Notes under the pieces: generated by a model
Told to the model about the DNA's origin: nothing
Databases searched by the model: none
What the model saw: the letters and a program-made list of their open reading frames with translations, nothing else
Source: Arthrobacter_H rhombi
GTDB lineage: Bacteria > Actinomycetota > Actinomycetes > Actinomycetales > Micrococcaceae
Direction: 5' to 3'
Length of the DNA stretch: 64,000 nucleotides
Assembly (NCBI RefSeq): GCF_039526245.1
Contig: NZ_BAAAIV010000005.1
Coordinates: 1 to 64,000, forward strand
Translations under genes and position numbers: made by a program
In this document: in pieces, positions 44,033 through 54,264 of the stretch
How positions within the stretch are numbered: position 1 is the first letter of the stretch
How the letters are laid out: each line of letters opens with the position of its first letter

Positions 44033-45151
44033 GTGACTGAACAGAGCGCCGCGCCCGCACCAGCATCCGCCCACCCCCGACTGCCCGAGGGGACCGACGT
44101 GGTCCTGCTCACGCAATCATTGATGGACATCGAGTCCGTCTCCGGCAACGAACGCGCCATCGCCGACGCCGTCGAGGCATATTTGCGCGCACTGGACCAC
44201 TTGGAAACCCACAGGGATGGGGACACCATCGTGGCCCGCACCCGGTTGGGTCGGCCCGAACGGGTGGTGCTGGCCGGGCACTTGGACACCGTCCCCCTGC
44301 CGACGACGCCCGGCTCACGCGGCACCGTCCCGTCCTCCTGGGAGGGCGAGGTCCTCTATGGGCGGGGAGCCACCGACATGAAGGGCGGGGTCGCTGTCCA
44401 GCTGGCGGTCGCCGCAGGTCTCACCGAGCCGACACGGGACATCACCTTCATCTTCTACGACCACGAGGAAGTCGAGGCTTCCAAATCCGGGTTGGAACGA
44501 CTCAAGCGCCATTCCCCCGAGCTGCTCGAGGCTGACTTCGCGATCCTGCTGGAACCGACCAACGGAACCGTCGAGGGCGGGTGCAACGGAACCACCCGGT
44601 TCCTGCTGCGCACCACGGGTACCGCCGCGCACTCGGCCCGGGCCTGGATGGGCCACAACGCGATCCACGACCTCGCCGGTGTCCTCTCCCGCCTGCAGGC
44701 CCACGAACCGGCCACCATCGACGTCGACGGGCTGGCCTTCCGCGAATCCTTGAACGCCGTGCGGATCACCGGCGGAACAGCCGGAAACGTCATCCCGGAT
44801 GCTGCCGAAGTGGAAATCAACTACCGGTTCGCCCCCAGCAAGGACGTCGACCAGGCGGAAGCCTACGTGCGTGCCCTCCTGGAGGGATACGACATCGAAC
44901 GCACCGACGGCGCTCCCGGTGCCCGGCCGGGCTTGACCCATCCAGCTGCTGCCGCGTTCGTGGCAGCCGTGGGTGCCGAGCCGAAGCCGAAGTACGGATG
45001 GACCGACGTGGCCCGCTTCTCCGCCTTGGGGATCCCCGCAGTGAACTTCGGCCCGGGGGACGCATTGCTGGCGCACACGGACGACGAGCATGTCGACGCC
45101 CAGGCCCTGCGCGACTGCCACGCGGCCTTGCTTCGGTGGCTGGCTGCCTGA
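44033..45151 (+). CDS. dapE: Succinyl-diaminopimelate desuccinylase
   Basis: 372 residues. M20 metallopeptidase fold: VVLAGHLDTVPLP (zinc His and catalytic Asp), GRGATDMKGGVAV (bridging Asp), FYDHEEVEA (catalytic Glu). It hydrolyses N-succinyl-LL-diaminopimelate to LL-DAP. GTG 44033 start. Divergent from dapD. Confidence 0.93.
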   Translation: MTEQSAAPAPASAHPRLPEGTDVVLLTQSLMDIESVSGNERAIADAVEAYLRALDHLETHRDGDTIVARTRLGRPERVVLAGHLDTVPLPTTPGSRGTVPSSWEGEVLYGRGATDMKGGVAVQLAVAAGLTEPTRDITFIFYDHEEVEASKSGLERLKRHSPELLEADFAILLEPTNGTVEGGCNGTTRFLLRTTGTAAHSARAWMGHNAIHDLAGVLSRLQAHEPATIDVDGLAFRESLNAVRITGGTAGNVIPDAAEVEINYRFAPSKDVDQAEAYVRALLEGYDIERTDGAPGARPGLTHPAAAAFVAAVGAEPKPKYGWTDVARFSALGIPAVNFGPGDALLAHTDDEHVDAQALRDCHAALLRWLAA

Positions 45152-45190
45152 TCCCACTGAAGCGGCTGCCGGGGAAACCGGTGGCGCAGC

Positions 45191-45234
45191 ATGAAGGCCC
45201 TGTGCCCCGGTCAAACCGGGGCACAGGGCCTTCA
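45191..45234. terminator. Strong bidirectional terminator between dapE and gluD
   Basis: A perfect 19-base stem: GAAGGCCCTGTGCCCCGGT with its exact complement around a CAAA-type loop. Serves both convergent genes. Confidence 0.85.
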
Positions 45235-45265
45235 ACATGCTGGGGGACCGCGGTCCCGGGAGCAA

Positions 45266-46171
45266 CTAGGCCTTGTCCGGCGCTGCCTTGCCTCCGGGCT
45301 CCACGTCCTCCAGCCCTGCCGGGCCACCCACCATGGCGGCTGCCCCGGGCTTCGTCTTGCCCACTCCGCGGCTGGAGAGCCGGCGGGAGAGGATCGTGGC
45401 GATCTTCGACAGGGTGAAGTTGATGATGATGAACACCGCGGCGACCACCACCAGCGCCTGCAGCACGTTGCCGTTGGGGGAGGAATACGTCCTGCCGAAG
45501 AACAACAGTTCGTTGAAGCTGATGATGTAGCCCAGCGCGGAGTCCTTGAGGATGACCACGAACTGGCCGATCAGGGCCGGGAGCATGGCCACCAGGGCCT
45601 GCGGGATCTCCACGATGCGCAGCGACTGGCCGCGGGTGAGACCGATGGCGATGCCGGCCTCGCGCTGTCCCTTGGGCAGGTTGTGCACGCCGGAGCGGAT
45701 CAGTTCGGCAACCACGGATCCGTTGTAGAACACCAGGGCAGCGACGACCGCCCACATGGCGCTGTTGTTGGTGATCTCCAGCGTCCGGGAGATGAAGATG
45801 TTGAAGAACACGATCATCAGCAGCACGGGAACTGCCCGGAAGAACTCGACGACCACCGAGCAGACGCCGTTGATCAGCCAGTTGGTGGACAGCCGTCCGA
45901 TGCCGAAGATGATGCCGAACAGGACCGAACCGACGATCGCGATGGCCGCTGCCTTCAGCGTGTTGGCCAGGCCGGGAAGCAGGTAGTCCAGCCAGGTATC
46001 GGCTTGGAGGAAGTCATCCCATTGGGAGGCCTCCATCTGCCCCTTGGCCGCGAGGCCACTGATGACCCACCACAAGATGCCCACGATGGCGAGAGCACCG
46101 ATGATGTTGATGACCAGTGTGTTGCGCCGCGACTTCGGGCCCGGGGTGTCGAATAGGATTGAGGCACTCAT
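45266..46171 (-). CDS. gluD: Glutamate ABC transporter permease
   Basis: 301 residues. Polar amino-acid permease with about five TM segments and the conserved loop GQREAGIAIGLTRGQSLRIVEIPQAL. A longer hydrophilic C-terminal tail is typical of GluD. It overlaps gluC by four bases. Confidence 0.9.
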   Translation of the reverse strand: MSASILFDTPGPKSRRNTLVINIIGALAIVGILWWVISGLAAKGQMEASQWDDFLQADTWLDYLLPGLANTLKAAAIAIVGSVLFGIIFGIGRLSTNWLINGVCSVVVEFFRAVPVLLMIVFFNIFISRTLEITNNSAMWAVVAALVFYNGSVVAELIRSGVHNLPKGQREAGIAIGLTRGQSLRIVEIPQALVAMLPALIGQFVVILKDSALGYIISFNELLFFGRTYSSPNGNVLQALVVVAAVFIIINFTLSKIATILSRRLSSRGVGKTKPGAAAMVGGPAGLEDVEPGGKAAPDKA

Positions 46172-46845
46172 CGGGACACCGCCAGTTTCTTGGAAAGCCA
46201 GGTCGTCAGCAGGCCAACGGGGATCACGATGATGACGAATCCGGCGGCGAAGGTCAGGAAGATCGGTATGACGATGTCGGCCCGGACATCGAGCATGGCG
46301 CTCATCGTGGCAGACGCCTCAATGGACACCGAGCCGACGGCAGCGACCGTCGAGTTCTTGATCAGGGCGATCAACACATTGCCCAGAGGCACGATCGCGC
46401 CGCGGAAAGCCTGGGGCAGGATCACCATGCGGGCCGCCGGCAGGAACCCCAGCCCAATGGCGCGTGCCGCCTCGGCTTGGCCCAGGGGCACCGTGTTGAC
46501 GCCGGACCGGATGGCCTCGCAGACGAAGGCCGCGTGGTAGATCGCCAGTCCCATGATGGCCAGGCGGAAGAAGTTCTGCTGGAATCCGCCGCCCAGGTTC
46601 AGCCCGAGCTGGCCATTGAGGGCCAGAACGCCGAACAAGATGATGATGGTCAGCGGGGTGTTGCGGATGATGTTGACATATGAGGTCCCGATGGCCGCGA
46701 AGCTCGCGACCGGCGAGATGCGCAACATGGCGAGGATGGTGCCCAGGATCAACGCGCCAATGGCCGCGAAGAAGGTCAACTCGACGTTGACCCAGAGTGC
46801 CCCGGGGATGTTGTACTCGGTGAAGATTGAAAGGTAATTATCCAC
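46168..46845 (-). CDS. gluC: Glutamate ABC transporter permease
   Basis: 225 residues. HEQRo/GlnP-type permease: NIIRNTPLTIIILFGVL, and the EAA loop GQAEAARAIGLGFLPAARMVILPQAFRGAIVPL. Works as a heterodimer with GluD. Confidence 0.9.
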   Translation of the reverse strand: MDNYLSIFTEYNIPGALWVNVELTFFAAIGALILGTILAMLRISPVASFAAIGTSYVNIIRNTPLTIIILFGVLALNGQLGLNLGGGFQQNFFRLAIMGLAIYHAAFVCEAIRSGVNTVPLGQAEAARAIGLGFLPAARMVILPQAFRGAIVPLGNVLIALIKNSTVAAVGSVSIEASATMSAMLDVRADIVIPIFLTFAAGFVIIVIPVGLLTTWLSKKLAVSR

Positions 46846-46897
46846 TGTCTGCCTCTATCTGGGTGGCCGTGGGTCTATGGCACCGTGGGGCGGGGGC

Positions 46898-46930
46898 CCG
46901 GGTGGAGCCCGAAGGCCGGACTCCACCCGG
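46898..46930. terminator. Inverted repeat between gluB and gluC
   Basis: CCGGGTGGAG (46898-46907) pairs perfectly with CTCCACCCGG (46921-46930). In the 132-base gap after gluB it likely attenuates transcription or protects the gluB 3' end, giving more binding protein than permease. Confidence 0.65.
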
Positions 46931-46977
46931 TACTGGTGGCATCGCCTGGTCTAGCCGGACGATTCCACACGAGGGAC

Positions 46978-47799
46978 TTAGGCGCAGGCCTCGGGTTTCG
47001 GCGGGTTCAGCTTCGAGTTCGGCTGGTAGCCGGTGCCCTCCGTGTTGGACTCCAGCGCCTTCTTCCAGTCGCCTGAATCGATCATCTTGGTGATCGCCTT
47101 GTTGATGTCCTCGCACTTGTCGGATCCCTTGGGGATGCCGACGCCGTACTTCTCCTCGGTGAACGGCTTGCCGACCACCTTGAACTTGCCCTGGTAGGCC
47201 GGCTGTGCGGCCAGGCCGGCGAGGATGATGTCGTCGGTGGTGACGGCATCGATGGTGCCACCGGCCATCTGGGTCACGCATTCGGCGTAGCCGGGAAGCT
47301 CCTGCAGGTTGACCTTGGAGGCGTACTTGTCCTTGACCTTGCGGGCCGAGGTCGAACCGGTGACCGAGCAGAGGTTCTTGCCGTTCAGATCTTCCGGCGA
47401 GGTGATGTTGCTGTCCTTCTTCACCAGCAGATCCTGGCCGGCCACGAAGTACGGTCCGGCGAAATCAACGACCTTCTTGCGCTCGTCGGTGATCGAGTAG
47501 GTCGCGAAGATCATGTCGACCTGCTTGTTCTGCAGCATGGTCTCGCGGTTGGCCGAGGGAGCCGAAACGAATTCGATCTTGTCAGCGGGGTAACCCAGCT
47601 CGTTGGCAACGTACTTGGCGACGTCGACGTCGAATCCCTTGTAGTCGTTGCCGTCCTTGAACCCAAGGCCCGGCTGGTCGAACTTGATGCCGATCTTGAT
47701 CTTGTCTCCGCTGTCGCCGCCCGAGCCGCCGCCACAGGCGGTGAGGGTGAGGGCAGCTGCCGCCGCCATGGCTGCGAATGCATAGCCGGTCTTGCGCAT
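46978..47799 (-). CDS. gluB: Glutamate-binding lipoprotein
   Basis: 273 residues. Lipobox LTAC with Cys 22 after a 21-residue signal; SBP_bac_3 features FDQPGLGFKDGNDYKGFDVDVAKYVAN, DFAGPYFVAGQDLLVKK. Captures glutamate (and likely related amino acids) for GluCD. Cys pairs in the mature part (NLCSVTG, AECVTQ, DKCEDI, PEACA) may form disulfides. Confidence 0.9.
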   Translation of the reverse strand: MRKTGYAFAAMAAAAALTLTACGGGSGGDSGDKIKIGIKFDQPGLGFKDGNDYKGFDVDVAKYVANELGYPADKIEFVSAPSANRETMLQNKQVDMIFATYSITDERKKVVDFAGPYFVAGQDLLVKKDSNITSPEDLNGKNLCSVTGSTSARKVKDKYASKVNLQELPGYAECVTQMAGGTIDAVTTDDIILAGLAAQPAYQGKFKVVGKPFTEEKYGVGIPKGSDKCEDINKAITKMIDSGDWKKALESNTEGTGYQPNSKLNPPKPEACA

Positions 47800-47861
47800 G
47801 TGCTTCTCCTTGTGTTGTGTTCCGGGGGAGTGGGACCCGGAACCAGGTGCGGGTGTGGTGG

Positions 47862-48641
<780 letters not shown>

Positions 48642-48648
48642 GGAAAGA

Positions 48649-48654
48649 ACAGTA
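48649..48654 (-). promoter_or_regulatory. -10 box (TACTGT) of gluABCD
   Basis: TACTGT on the reverse strand with seven bases to ATG 48641. There is no ribosome-binding site in between, consistent with leaderless translation. Confidence 0.5.
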
Positions 48655-48761
48655 GTCGATGTAATGGGCGACACAATGGAGCGCCGAGTGGTTGGTGACC
48701 GAATCTTTACAAAAGTGTTCACTGTCCACGCGAAATAGGCCTCCGGGGCTAGGCTGAAACC

Positions 48762-49547
48762 ATGCCAGACTCTCCAGACCCACGTCAGACGACGGAAGCG
48801 CTCCAGGAACAGGCCCGGCGCAAGGGCGCGGTCATCCTGCGCCGCGGCCAGGCCAAGGTCGCCCAATCGGACCAGCAGCTCCTGCAGTCCGGTCCGGCGG
48901 GTGAGGACTTCACCCATACCGATCCGTGGCGCGTGTTGCGCATCCAGAGCGAGTTCGTCGAGGGCTTCGGCACGTTGGCCGAGCTCGGCCCGGCCATTGC
49001 CGTCTTTGGCTCGGCCCGAACGCCGAAGGAATCGGCCAGCTACGAGCAGGCCGTCGCCGTCGGCAGGCTGCTGGGTGAGGCCGGATATGCGGTCATTACC
49101 GGCGGAGGTCCGGGAGCCATGGAGGCCGCCAACCAAGGGGCCTGCGAGGCCGGAACGGTCTCGGTCGGGCTCGGGATCGAGCTGCCCTTCGAGACCGGCA
49201 TGAACGAATGGGTCGACCTCGGCGTCAACTTCCGCTACTTCTTCGCCCGCAAGACCATGTTCGTGAAGTATTCCCAGGGCTTCGTCGTCCTGCCCGGTGG
49301 CTTCGGGACCCTCGATGAGCTCTTCGAGGCGCTGACCCTGGTCCAGACGCAAAAGGTCACCAGCTTCCCCATCGTGCTGCTGGGGGTCGCCTATTGGAGC
49401 CCGCTGATCGACTGGCTGCGGGACACCGTCGCACACGAAGGGGCGATCTCGGTAGCGGACCTGGACCTCCTCCGCCTCACCGACGACCCGGATGAGGCGG
49501 TCAGGTGGGCCACCGGTGGCCGGAACGCCTCGGCGCGGCAGGCCTAG
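48762..49547 (+). CDS. TIGR00730/LOG-family Rossmann protein
   Basis: 261 residues. Contains GGGPGAMEAANQGA and PGGFGTLDELFEAL, the nucleotide-monophosphate phosphoribohydrolase (LOG) signatures; relatives cleave AMP-like nucleotides, including cytokinin precursors. An N-terminal ~60-residue extension precedes the fold. Two bases before the next gene, so co-transcribed. Confidence 0.87.
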   Translation: MPDSPDPRQTTEALQEQARRKGAVILRRGQAKVAQSDQQLLQSGPAGEDFTHTDPWRVLRIQSEFVEGFGTLAELGPAIAVFGSARTPKESASYEQAVAVGRLLGEAGYAVITGGGPGAMEAANQGACEAGTVSVGLGIELPFETGMNEWVDLGVNFRYFFARKTMFVKYSQGFVVLPGGFGTLDELFEALTLVQTQKVTSFPIVLLGVAYWSPLIDWLRDTVAHEGAISVADLDLLRLTDDPDEAVRWATGGRNASARQA

Positions 49548-49549
49548 CC

Positions 49550-49858
49550 ATGGAGTACCTGTTGGTGTTCGTCGGTGTGGTCCTGATCGGCGTGGTCGTC
49601 TTCCTCTCCGTGGGCAAACGGCGGACCGCTGCAGGTCCCGCGCTGCCCTCCAGTGGGCCGATCCTGGGCCTGGCCGAGTCGGTGCCCTCGCTGCCGCCAG
49701 TGCTGCTTCCGGAGCACCCCACGGCGCAGGACGTGGCACGGATGCGGCTGGGAGTGGGCCTGCGGGGCTACCGCTGCGACCAGGTCGATGAGGTGCTGGC
49801 AGTGCTCGCGGGGGAGATTGACCGGCTCCAGGAGGAGCTCGATGCGACACGGCGATGA
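49550..49858 (+). CDS. DivIVA-domain membrane protein
   Basis: 102 residues. One N-terminal TM (YLLVFVGVVLIGVVVFLSV) and a C-terminal DivIVA-like motif (RLGVGLRGYRCDQVDEVLAVLAGEIDRLQEEL). Probably an envelope or cell-pole associated small protein. Coupled to the upstream LOG-family gene. Confidence 0.82.
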   Translation: MEYLLVFVGVVLIGVVVFLSVGKRRTAAGPALPSSGPILGLAESVPSLPPVLLPEHPTAQDVARMRLGVGLRGYRCDQVDEVLAVLAGEIDRLQEELDATRR

Positions 49859-49999
49859 CCTGTGATTAGCGCCACGAACCAATCTCCGGAATAATATGAA
49901 GTGCAGGTTGAAAAAATGGGGGCGGCGAACTTCCCCCTCGTCAGAGACGATCCGCGGGCCCGGGTGGGACCGTGACATCCAGGAAGGAAGTCAGCATTA

Positions 50000-50167
50000 A
50001 TGGCTGCGATGAAACCGCGTACCGGGGATGGCCCCATGGAGGTTACCAAGGAAGGCCGTAGCCTCATCATGCGGGTTCCGATTGACGGCGGAGGTCGCCT
50101 GGTCGTTGAACTGAATGCGGCCGAGGCAGCGGAGCTGAAGACCTGCCTGATGGGCGTCACCGACTGA
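50000..50167 (+). CDS. DUF3117 small protein
   Basis: 55 residues. MAAMKPRTGDGPMEVTKEGR, IMRVPIDGGGRLVVELNAAE and AELKTCLMGV match DUF3117 exactly, a tiny protein found in nearly all actinobacteria; function unknown. AGGAAGGAAG precedes the ATG. Confidence 0.92.
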   Translation: MAAMKPRTGDGPMEVTKEGRSLIMRVPIDGGGRLVVELNAAEAAELKTCLMGVTD

Positions 50168-50199
50168 TCTCCACTTCCGCGCGAGGCTGGAGAACGCAG

Positions 50200-50238
50200 A
50201 AGGCAGGAACGACGGCGGTGGCCGTGTTCCTGCCTTTT
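50200..50238. terminator. Intrinsic terminator after DUF3117 gene
   Basis: AAGGCAGGAAC (50200-50210) pairs with GTTCCTGCCTT (50226-50236), followed by TT. It serves the DUF3117 gene and possibly the convergent methyltransferase gene. Confidence 0.8.
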
Positions 50239-50268
50239 GCCTGCCCAGGCTCTTGCCCGGCCCGGTGA

Positions 50269-50904
50269 TCAGGCGGTGCGGACCGCCAGCAGCAGGCCGC
50301 TGCCGGTGGGCACCGTGGTGACCGCCAGGTTCTCGTTTTCGCGCAGCATGCGCCCGATCTGCCGGGCGGCGACGGTGCTGCGCTCGCGCACTGCCGGCTG
50401 CGGGACCTTGTCGCCGTCGAGGGCGTCGTTGATGATCAGCATGCCGCCGGTGCGCAGCAGCCGTACACCGTGCTCGGCGTAGTCCACGAGGTTGGGCTTG
50501 TCGGCGTCGATGAACACCAGATCGTAGGCGCCGTCGGTCAGGCGGGGGAGCACGTCCCGGGCCCGGCCACCGATGGTGCGCGTGCGGTTTGCCGGGATGC
50601 CCGCATCCAGGTAGGCCTGCCGCGCTGCATTGAGGTGGTCCACGTCGATGTCGATGGTCGTGAACACGGCCTGGGAGGAGAGCCCCCGCAGCAGGCTGAC
50701 GCCGGAGACGCCGACTCCCGAACCGACCTCGACCACGGTGCGCGCCTTCGAATTGGCGGCGAGGACCTGGAGCAGTGAGGCGATGCCGGGTCCGACCGGC
50801 TCGACGCCGAGTTCATAGGCACGTTCGCGTGCCCGGGTGATCACGTCGTCCTCGACGGGCAACGCCTCGGTGTAGGACCAGCTGCTGTGCTTGTCGGAGC
50901 TCAT
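50269..50904 (-). CDS. O-methyltransferase
   Basis: 211 residues. AdoMet-dependent O-methyltransferase family 3: VVEVGSGVGVSGVSLLRGL, FTTIDIDVDHLNAARQAY, LVFIDADKPNLVDYAEHGVRLLRTGGMLIINDAL. Acceptor unknown. ATG 50904; divergent from sigE, conserved neighbourhood in actinobacteria. Confidence 0.88.
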   Translation of the reverse strand: MSSDKHSSWSYTEALPVEDDVITRARERAYELGVEPVGPGIASLLQVLAANSKARTVVEVGSGVGVSGVSLLRGLSSQAVFTTIDIDVDHLNAARQAYLDAGIPANRTRTIGGRARDVLPRLTDGAYDLVFIDADKPNLVDYAEHGVRLLRTGGMLIINDALDGDKVPQPAVRERSTVAARQIGRMLRENENLAVTTVPTGSGLLLAVRTA

Positions 50905-51057
50905 GGGGTGGGAAGTTTCCTCGGGTTCGTGGGTGCGCGGCCTGGGACCGTGAAGGCCCCGATCCATCTTAGCGCCGCAATCGGGTGTGCTGGGATGGGG
51001 GCATCTGCCCAGTGGTTCTACAGGATGTTCACAGGATGATCCGGAAGAATCGACAAC

Positions 51058-51678
51058 GTGATTGTCAATAGGAACCCCGAAGCCGGTAACGCCATCGAGC
51101 GCGCCGAACAGGACGAGGGCGTGCCCTCCTGGGATGAAATCGTGAAGAACCATTCAGCGAAGGTCTTCCGTCTCGCCTACCGTCTCACCGGTAACCGCTA
51201 CGACGCCGAGGACCTGACCCAGGAAACCTTCGTCCGCGTGTTCCGTTCCCTGCACAATTTCACCCCCGGCACCATTGACGGCTGGCTGCACCGCATCACC
51301 ACCAACCTCTTCCTCGACCAGGCCCGGCGTCGCAACCGCATCCGCTTTGATGCCTTCGCCGAGGACGCCGAGACGCGCCTGCCCGGCAAGGACCCGGGGC
51401 CGGAGCGCACCTTCGAATACAACAACCTGGACATCGACATCCAGGGCGCACTGGCCGAACTGGCCCCGGAATTCCGTGCCGCCGTCGTCCTGTGTGACCT
51501 GGAGGGGCTCTCCTACGAGGAGGTGTCCGAGACGCTGGGTGTGAAGCTCGGGACCGTTCGTTCACGGATCCACCGCGGCCGTTCGCAGCTGCGCGTCAAG
51601 CTCTCCCACCGTGCTCCGCAACCCGCCGCTGGACGCAACCGACCCAAGGTGGGGCCCGCGGTTTCCGAGGTGGGTTGA
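51058..51678 (+). CDS. sigE: RNA polymerase sigma factor SigE (ECF)
   Basis: 206 residues. Sigma-70 region 2 (VFRLAYRLTGNRYDAEDLTQETFVRVFRSL, IDGWLHRITTNLFLDQARRR) and region 4 (LAPEFRAAVVLCDLEGLSYEEVSETLGVKLGTVRSRIHRGRSQLR). Envelope/heat stress sigma factor of the SigE type. GTG 51058 start. Its stop TGA overlaps the anti-sigma ATG by one base. Confidence 0.92.
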   Translation: MIVNRNPEAGNAIERAEQDEGVPSWDEIVKNHSAKVFRLAYRLTGNRYDAEDLTQETFVRVFRSLHNFTPGTIDGWLHRITTNLFLDQARRRNRIRFDAFAEDAETRLPGKDPGPERTFEYNNLDIDIQGALAELAPEFRAAVVLCDLEGLSYEEVSETLGVKLGTVRSRIHRGRSQLRVKLSHRAPQPAAGRNRPKVGPAVSEVG

Positions 51679-52625
51679 TGTTCCATCGACACGCCCGGCG
51701 CATCGAGGACTACCTGGACGGTGAACTGGACGACCGCCAGCGTGCTGCCTTGGAACGTCACGTGCGCGAGTGCGCCGACTGCCGGCTCCAATTGGAGGAC
51801 CGGCGCCGCCTCAAACGCCGTCTCCAATCGCTGAACTCCGTGGCACACGAGCAGGGCCTGCCCGACGATGCCCTTCTGGGCAAGCTGCGCGAGAGCCCGT
51901 GGACCCCGAGTTCGCCCACCGTGTTCTCCTCGGCCGCACTGGATGACCAATGGCACAGTTCACGGCTGCGCGCCATGGCACCGACCCTGGCCTCCGCCGC
52001 CGTCGTCGCCATGCTCGCCGCGGTCCTCTGCGCCGCCTGGATGCTCGGAGGGGCAACATCGGGCTCCAGCGACGGCCCCCTGGCCGAGGCCTGGTCCGAA
52101 TCGGCGACCGAGCTCAACGCCACGGATCTCAATGCCCTGCGGGCCGCTGGCTGGAACTGCCCCACCATGCGATCTGCAGGCTTGGAGCTGGTCGGTGCGA
52201 CCGGCCGGCGCATCAACGGCGTGGACCACGTCAGCCTCGAATTCGCCGGCAACGACGGGCGCGTGGAACTGACAGAATCGCGGACCCCCGGCGTCGCCCT
52301 GCTCAATGCCCCCTTGACGCGCACCGGAGGTGACGTGAAGCAGACGGCGGCGAACGTCATCGGCTCCCCGGCACCGCGCCTGCGCACCATCGACGGAGAG
52401 CGAATCGGGGTCGCCGAGCTCAACGGGGCCACGCAACTGGACATGCACACCGCCACCTACGCACTGCAATCGACCTTGGAGAACAGCGCCACCGAAGCCG
52501 TCGTGGCCCGCGTGGTCGCCACCGAACATGCCCGGCTCGCCCCGCAAACCCACGATGGCGAGGGGACGTTGAGCCGGCTGGGCCGGGGCATGTCGCGGCT
52601 TCTGGTCCTGGACACGGACCACTAG
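51678..52625 (+). CDS. Zinc-finger anti-sigma factor (RseA type)
   Basis: 315 residues. Zinc-binding anti-sigma domain HVRECADC (H-x3-C-x2-C) at residues ~29-36, one TM segment (ASAAVVAMLAAVLCAAWML), then an extracytoplasmic region. It would hold SigE inactive at the membrane until stress. ATG 51678 overlaps the sigE stop. Confidence 0.88.
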   Translation: MFHRHARRIEDYLDGELDDRQRAALERHVRECADCRLQLEDRRRLKRRLQSLNSVAHEQGLPDDALLGKLRESPWTPSSPTVFSSAALDDQWHSSRLRAMAPTLASAAVVAMLAAVLCAAWMLGGATSGSSDGPLAEAWSESATELNATDLNALRAAGWNCPTMRSAGLELVGATGRRINGVDHVSLEFAGNDGRVELTESRTPGVALLNAPLTRTGGDVKQTAANVIGSPAPRLRTIDGERIGVAELNGATQLDMHTATYALQSTLENSATEAVVARVVATEHARLAPQTHDGEGTLSRLGRGMSRLLVLDTDH

Positions 52626-52717
52626 ATGCGCAGCAGGCGAACGCCACATCCGGGGCGACGCACCGAGAGCGGCCCCCGGAGTTCGGGCCAGCGCCGTGGA
52701 ACAGGTAATCTCTAGAC

Positions 52718-53107
52718 GTGTTTGGAATTAACGGTGGCGAGTTCCTCATTCTCGCGGTGTTGGCGGTCTTCGTGCTGGGCCCCGACAAGCTCCCGGTCTA
52801 TGCGCAGCAATTGGCGCGCCTGGTCAAGGAAGTACGCCGCATGGCCACCGGTGCCAAGGAGCAGCTCCGCGAGGAGGTCGGTGACGAGATCGCCGACCTG
52901 GACTGGCGCAAGCTGGACCCGCGGCAGTACGACCCGCGCAAGATCATCAAGGAAGCCCTGCTCGATGATGACGACGACGAGGCACCGACCGCGACTCCGT
53001 CACCGGCAGTGAAGCAGAAGTCGCTGCCCTCCCCGGCCACGGTGCGTTCAGGAGGCGACGTGCTCTCCGCCGGGGAACGGGCGCCGTTCGACCTCGAGGC
53101 CACCTGA
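52718..53107 (+). CDS. tatB: Sec-independent translocase subunit TatB
   Basis: 129 residues. The short N-terminal TM with LAVFVLGPDKLPVYAQQLARLVKEVRRM is TatB-specific (GPDKLP hinge, amphipathic helix), followed by an acidic and Pro-rich tail. Part of the Tat export system; follows sigE/anti-sigma as in Arthrobacter and mycobacteria. GTG start. Confidence 0.9.
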   Translation: MFGINGGEFLILAVLAVFVLGPDKLPVYAQQLARLVKEVRRMATGAKEQLREEVGDEIADLDWRKLDPRQYDPRKIIKEALLDDDDDEAPTATPSPAVKQKSLPSPATVRSGGDVLSAGERAPFDLEAT

Positions 53108-53129
53108 GCCGCAGCTCCAGGCTCCACGC

Positions 53130-54263
53130 CTAGTGCGTGGGCGTCACGCCCAGGTTGAGTCCCGCCAACCCGCGCGGTGTATGTGACAGGGCACGGGCAA
53201 TGGCGGTGATCTGACGGGCGGACGCCGTCCCCGGCGCAGCAATGACCACCGGTGTTCCGGCATCCGCCGACTCGCGCAGCAGCGGGTCCAGGGGCACCTC
53301 ACCCAACAGGGGCACGTCGGTATCCAGCGACGCGGCCAGCCGCTCGGCCAACAGGGCGCCGCCACCGGAACCGAACGGATACATCCGCTCGCCATCGGGC
53401 AACTCCAGCCACGACATGTTCTCCACCACGCCGATGACCTGTTGTCCGGTCTGGGAGGCCAGGGCCCCGGCGCGTTCGGCAATCGCCGCGGCCGAGGCCT
53501 GGGGGGTGGTCGCCACGAGGATCGAGGAACCCGGCAGCAGTTGTCCCACGGAGATCGCCACGTCCCCGGTGCCCGGGGGCAGATCCAACAGCAGGACGTC
53601 CAGATCGCCGAAGTGCACGTCGGTGAGGAACTGCTCCAGCGCCCGGTGCAGCATGGGTCCGCGCCAGATGACCGGCTGGTTCCCTTCAACGAACATGCCG
53701 ATGGAAATCACCTTCACCCCGTGGGCGACCGGCGGCAGGATCATTTCATCGACCCGGGTCGGTGCCTGGGTGATCCCCATCAGTCCCGGGACCGAGAACC
53801 CGTGGACGTCGGCGTCGATGATGCCCACGCGCAGACCGTCGGCTGCCATGGCGCAGGCCAGATTGACCGTCAGGCTCGACTTGCCCACGCCCCCCTTGCC
53901 GCTGGCGACGGCGATGACGCGGGTCAGCGAGCCCGGCTCGGAGAACGGGATGGTGGTGCGCTTCAGGCCCTCCTTGAGGGTGGCCCGCTGCTGCGGCGTC
54001 ATGACGCCCAGTTCCACCTGGACCGCGGTGATGCCGGCGACGGAGCCCACGGCAGCTGCGGTATCCGCCTCGATCGTGCTGCGCAGCGGACACCCGGAAA
54101 TGGTGAGCAGGACGCGCACCTGGGCCGTGCCGTCGGCGGTGACCTGGACATGGTCGACCATGCCGAGTTCGGTGATGGGACGGCGGAGTTCGGGATCCTG
54201 CACGGTGGACAGCGCGTCGCGGACGGCGGCCTCGAGGGTTCCGTCGGTACTGCTGGGGGCCAA
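53130..54263 (-). CDS. mrp: Mrp/NBP35-family iron-sulfur carrier ATPase
   Basis: About 377 residues. N-terminal FSCA/DUF59 domain (VRDALSTVQDPELRRPITELGMVDHV...VLLTISGCPLRSTIE) and a P-loop Mrp domain (VIAVASGKGGVGKSSLTVNLA, IDADVHGFSVPGLMGI, DLPPGTGDVAIS). It likely carries Fe-S clusters to apo-proteins. Start uncertain: TTG 54263 or GTG 54293, the latter overlapping the DUF1003 gene. Confidence 0.9.
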   Translation of the reverse strand: MAPSSTDGTLEAAVRDALSTVQDPELRRPITELGMVDHVQVTADGTAQVRVLLTISGCPLRSTIEADTAAAVGSVAGITAVQVELGVMTPQQRATLKEGLKRTTIPFSEPGSLTRVIAVASGKGGVGKSSLTVNLACAMAADGLRVGIIDADVHGFSVPGLMGITQAPTRVDEMILPPVAHGVKVISIGMFVEGNQPVIWRGPMLHRALEQFLTDVHFGDLDVLLLDLPPGTGDVAISVGQLLPGSSILVATTPQASAAAIAERAGALASQTGQQVIGVVENMSWLELPDGERMYPFGSGGGALLAERLAASLDTDVPLLGEVPLDPLLRESADAGTPVVIAAPGTASARQITAIARALSHTPRGLAGLNLGVTPTH

Positions 54264-54264
54264 G

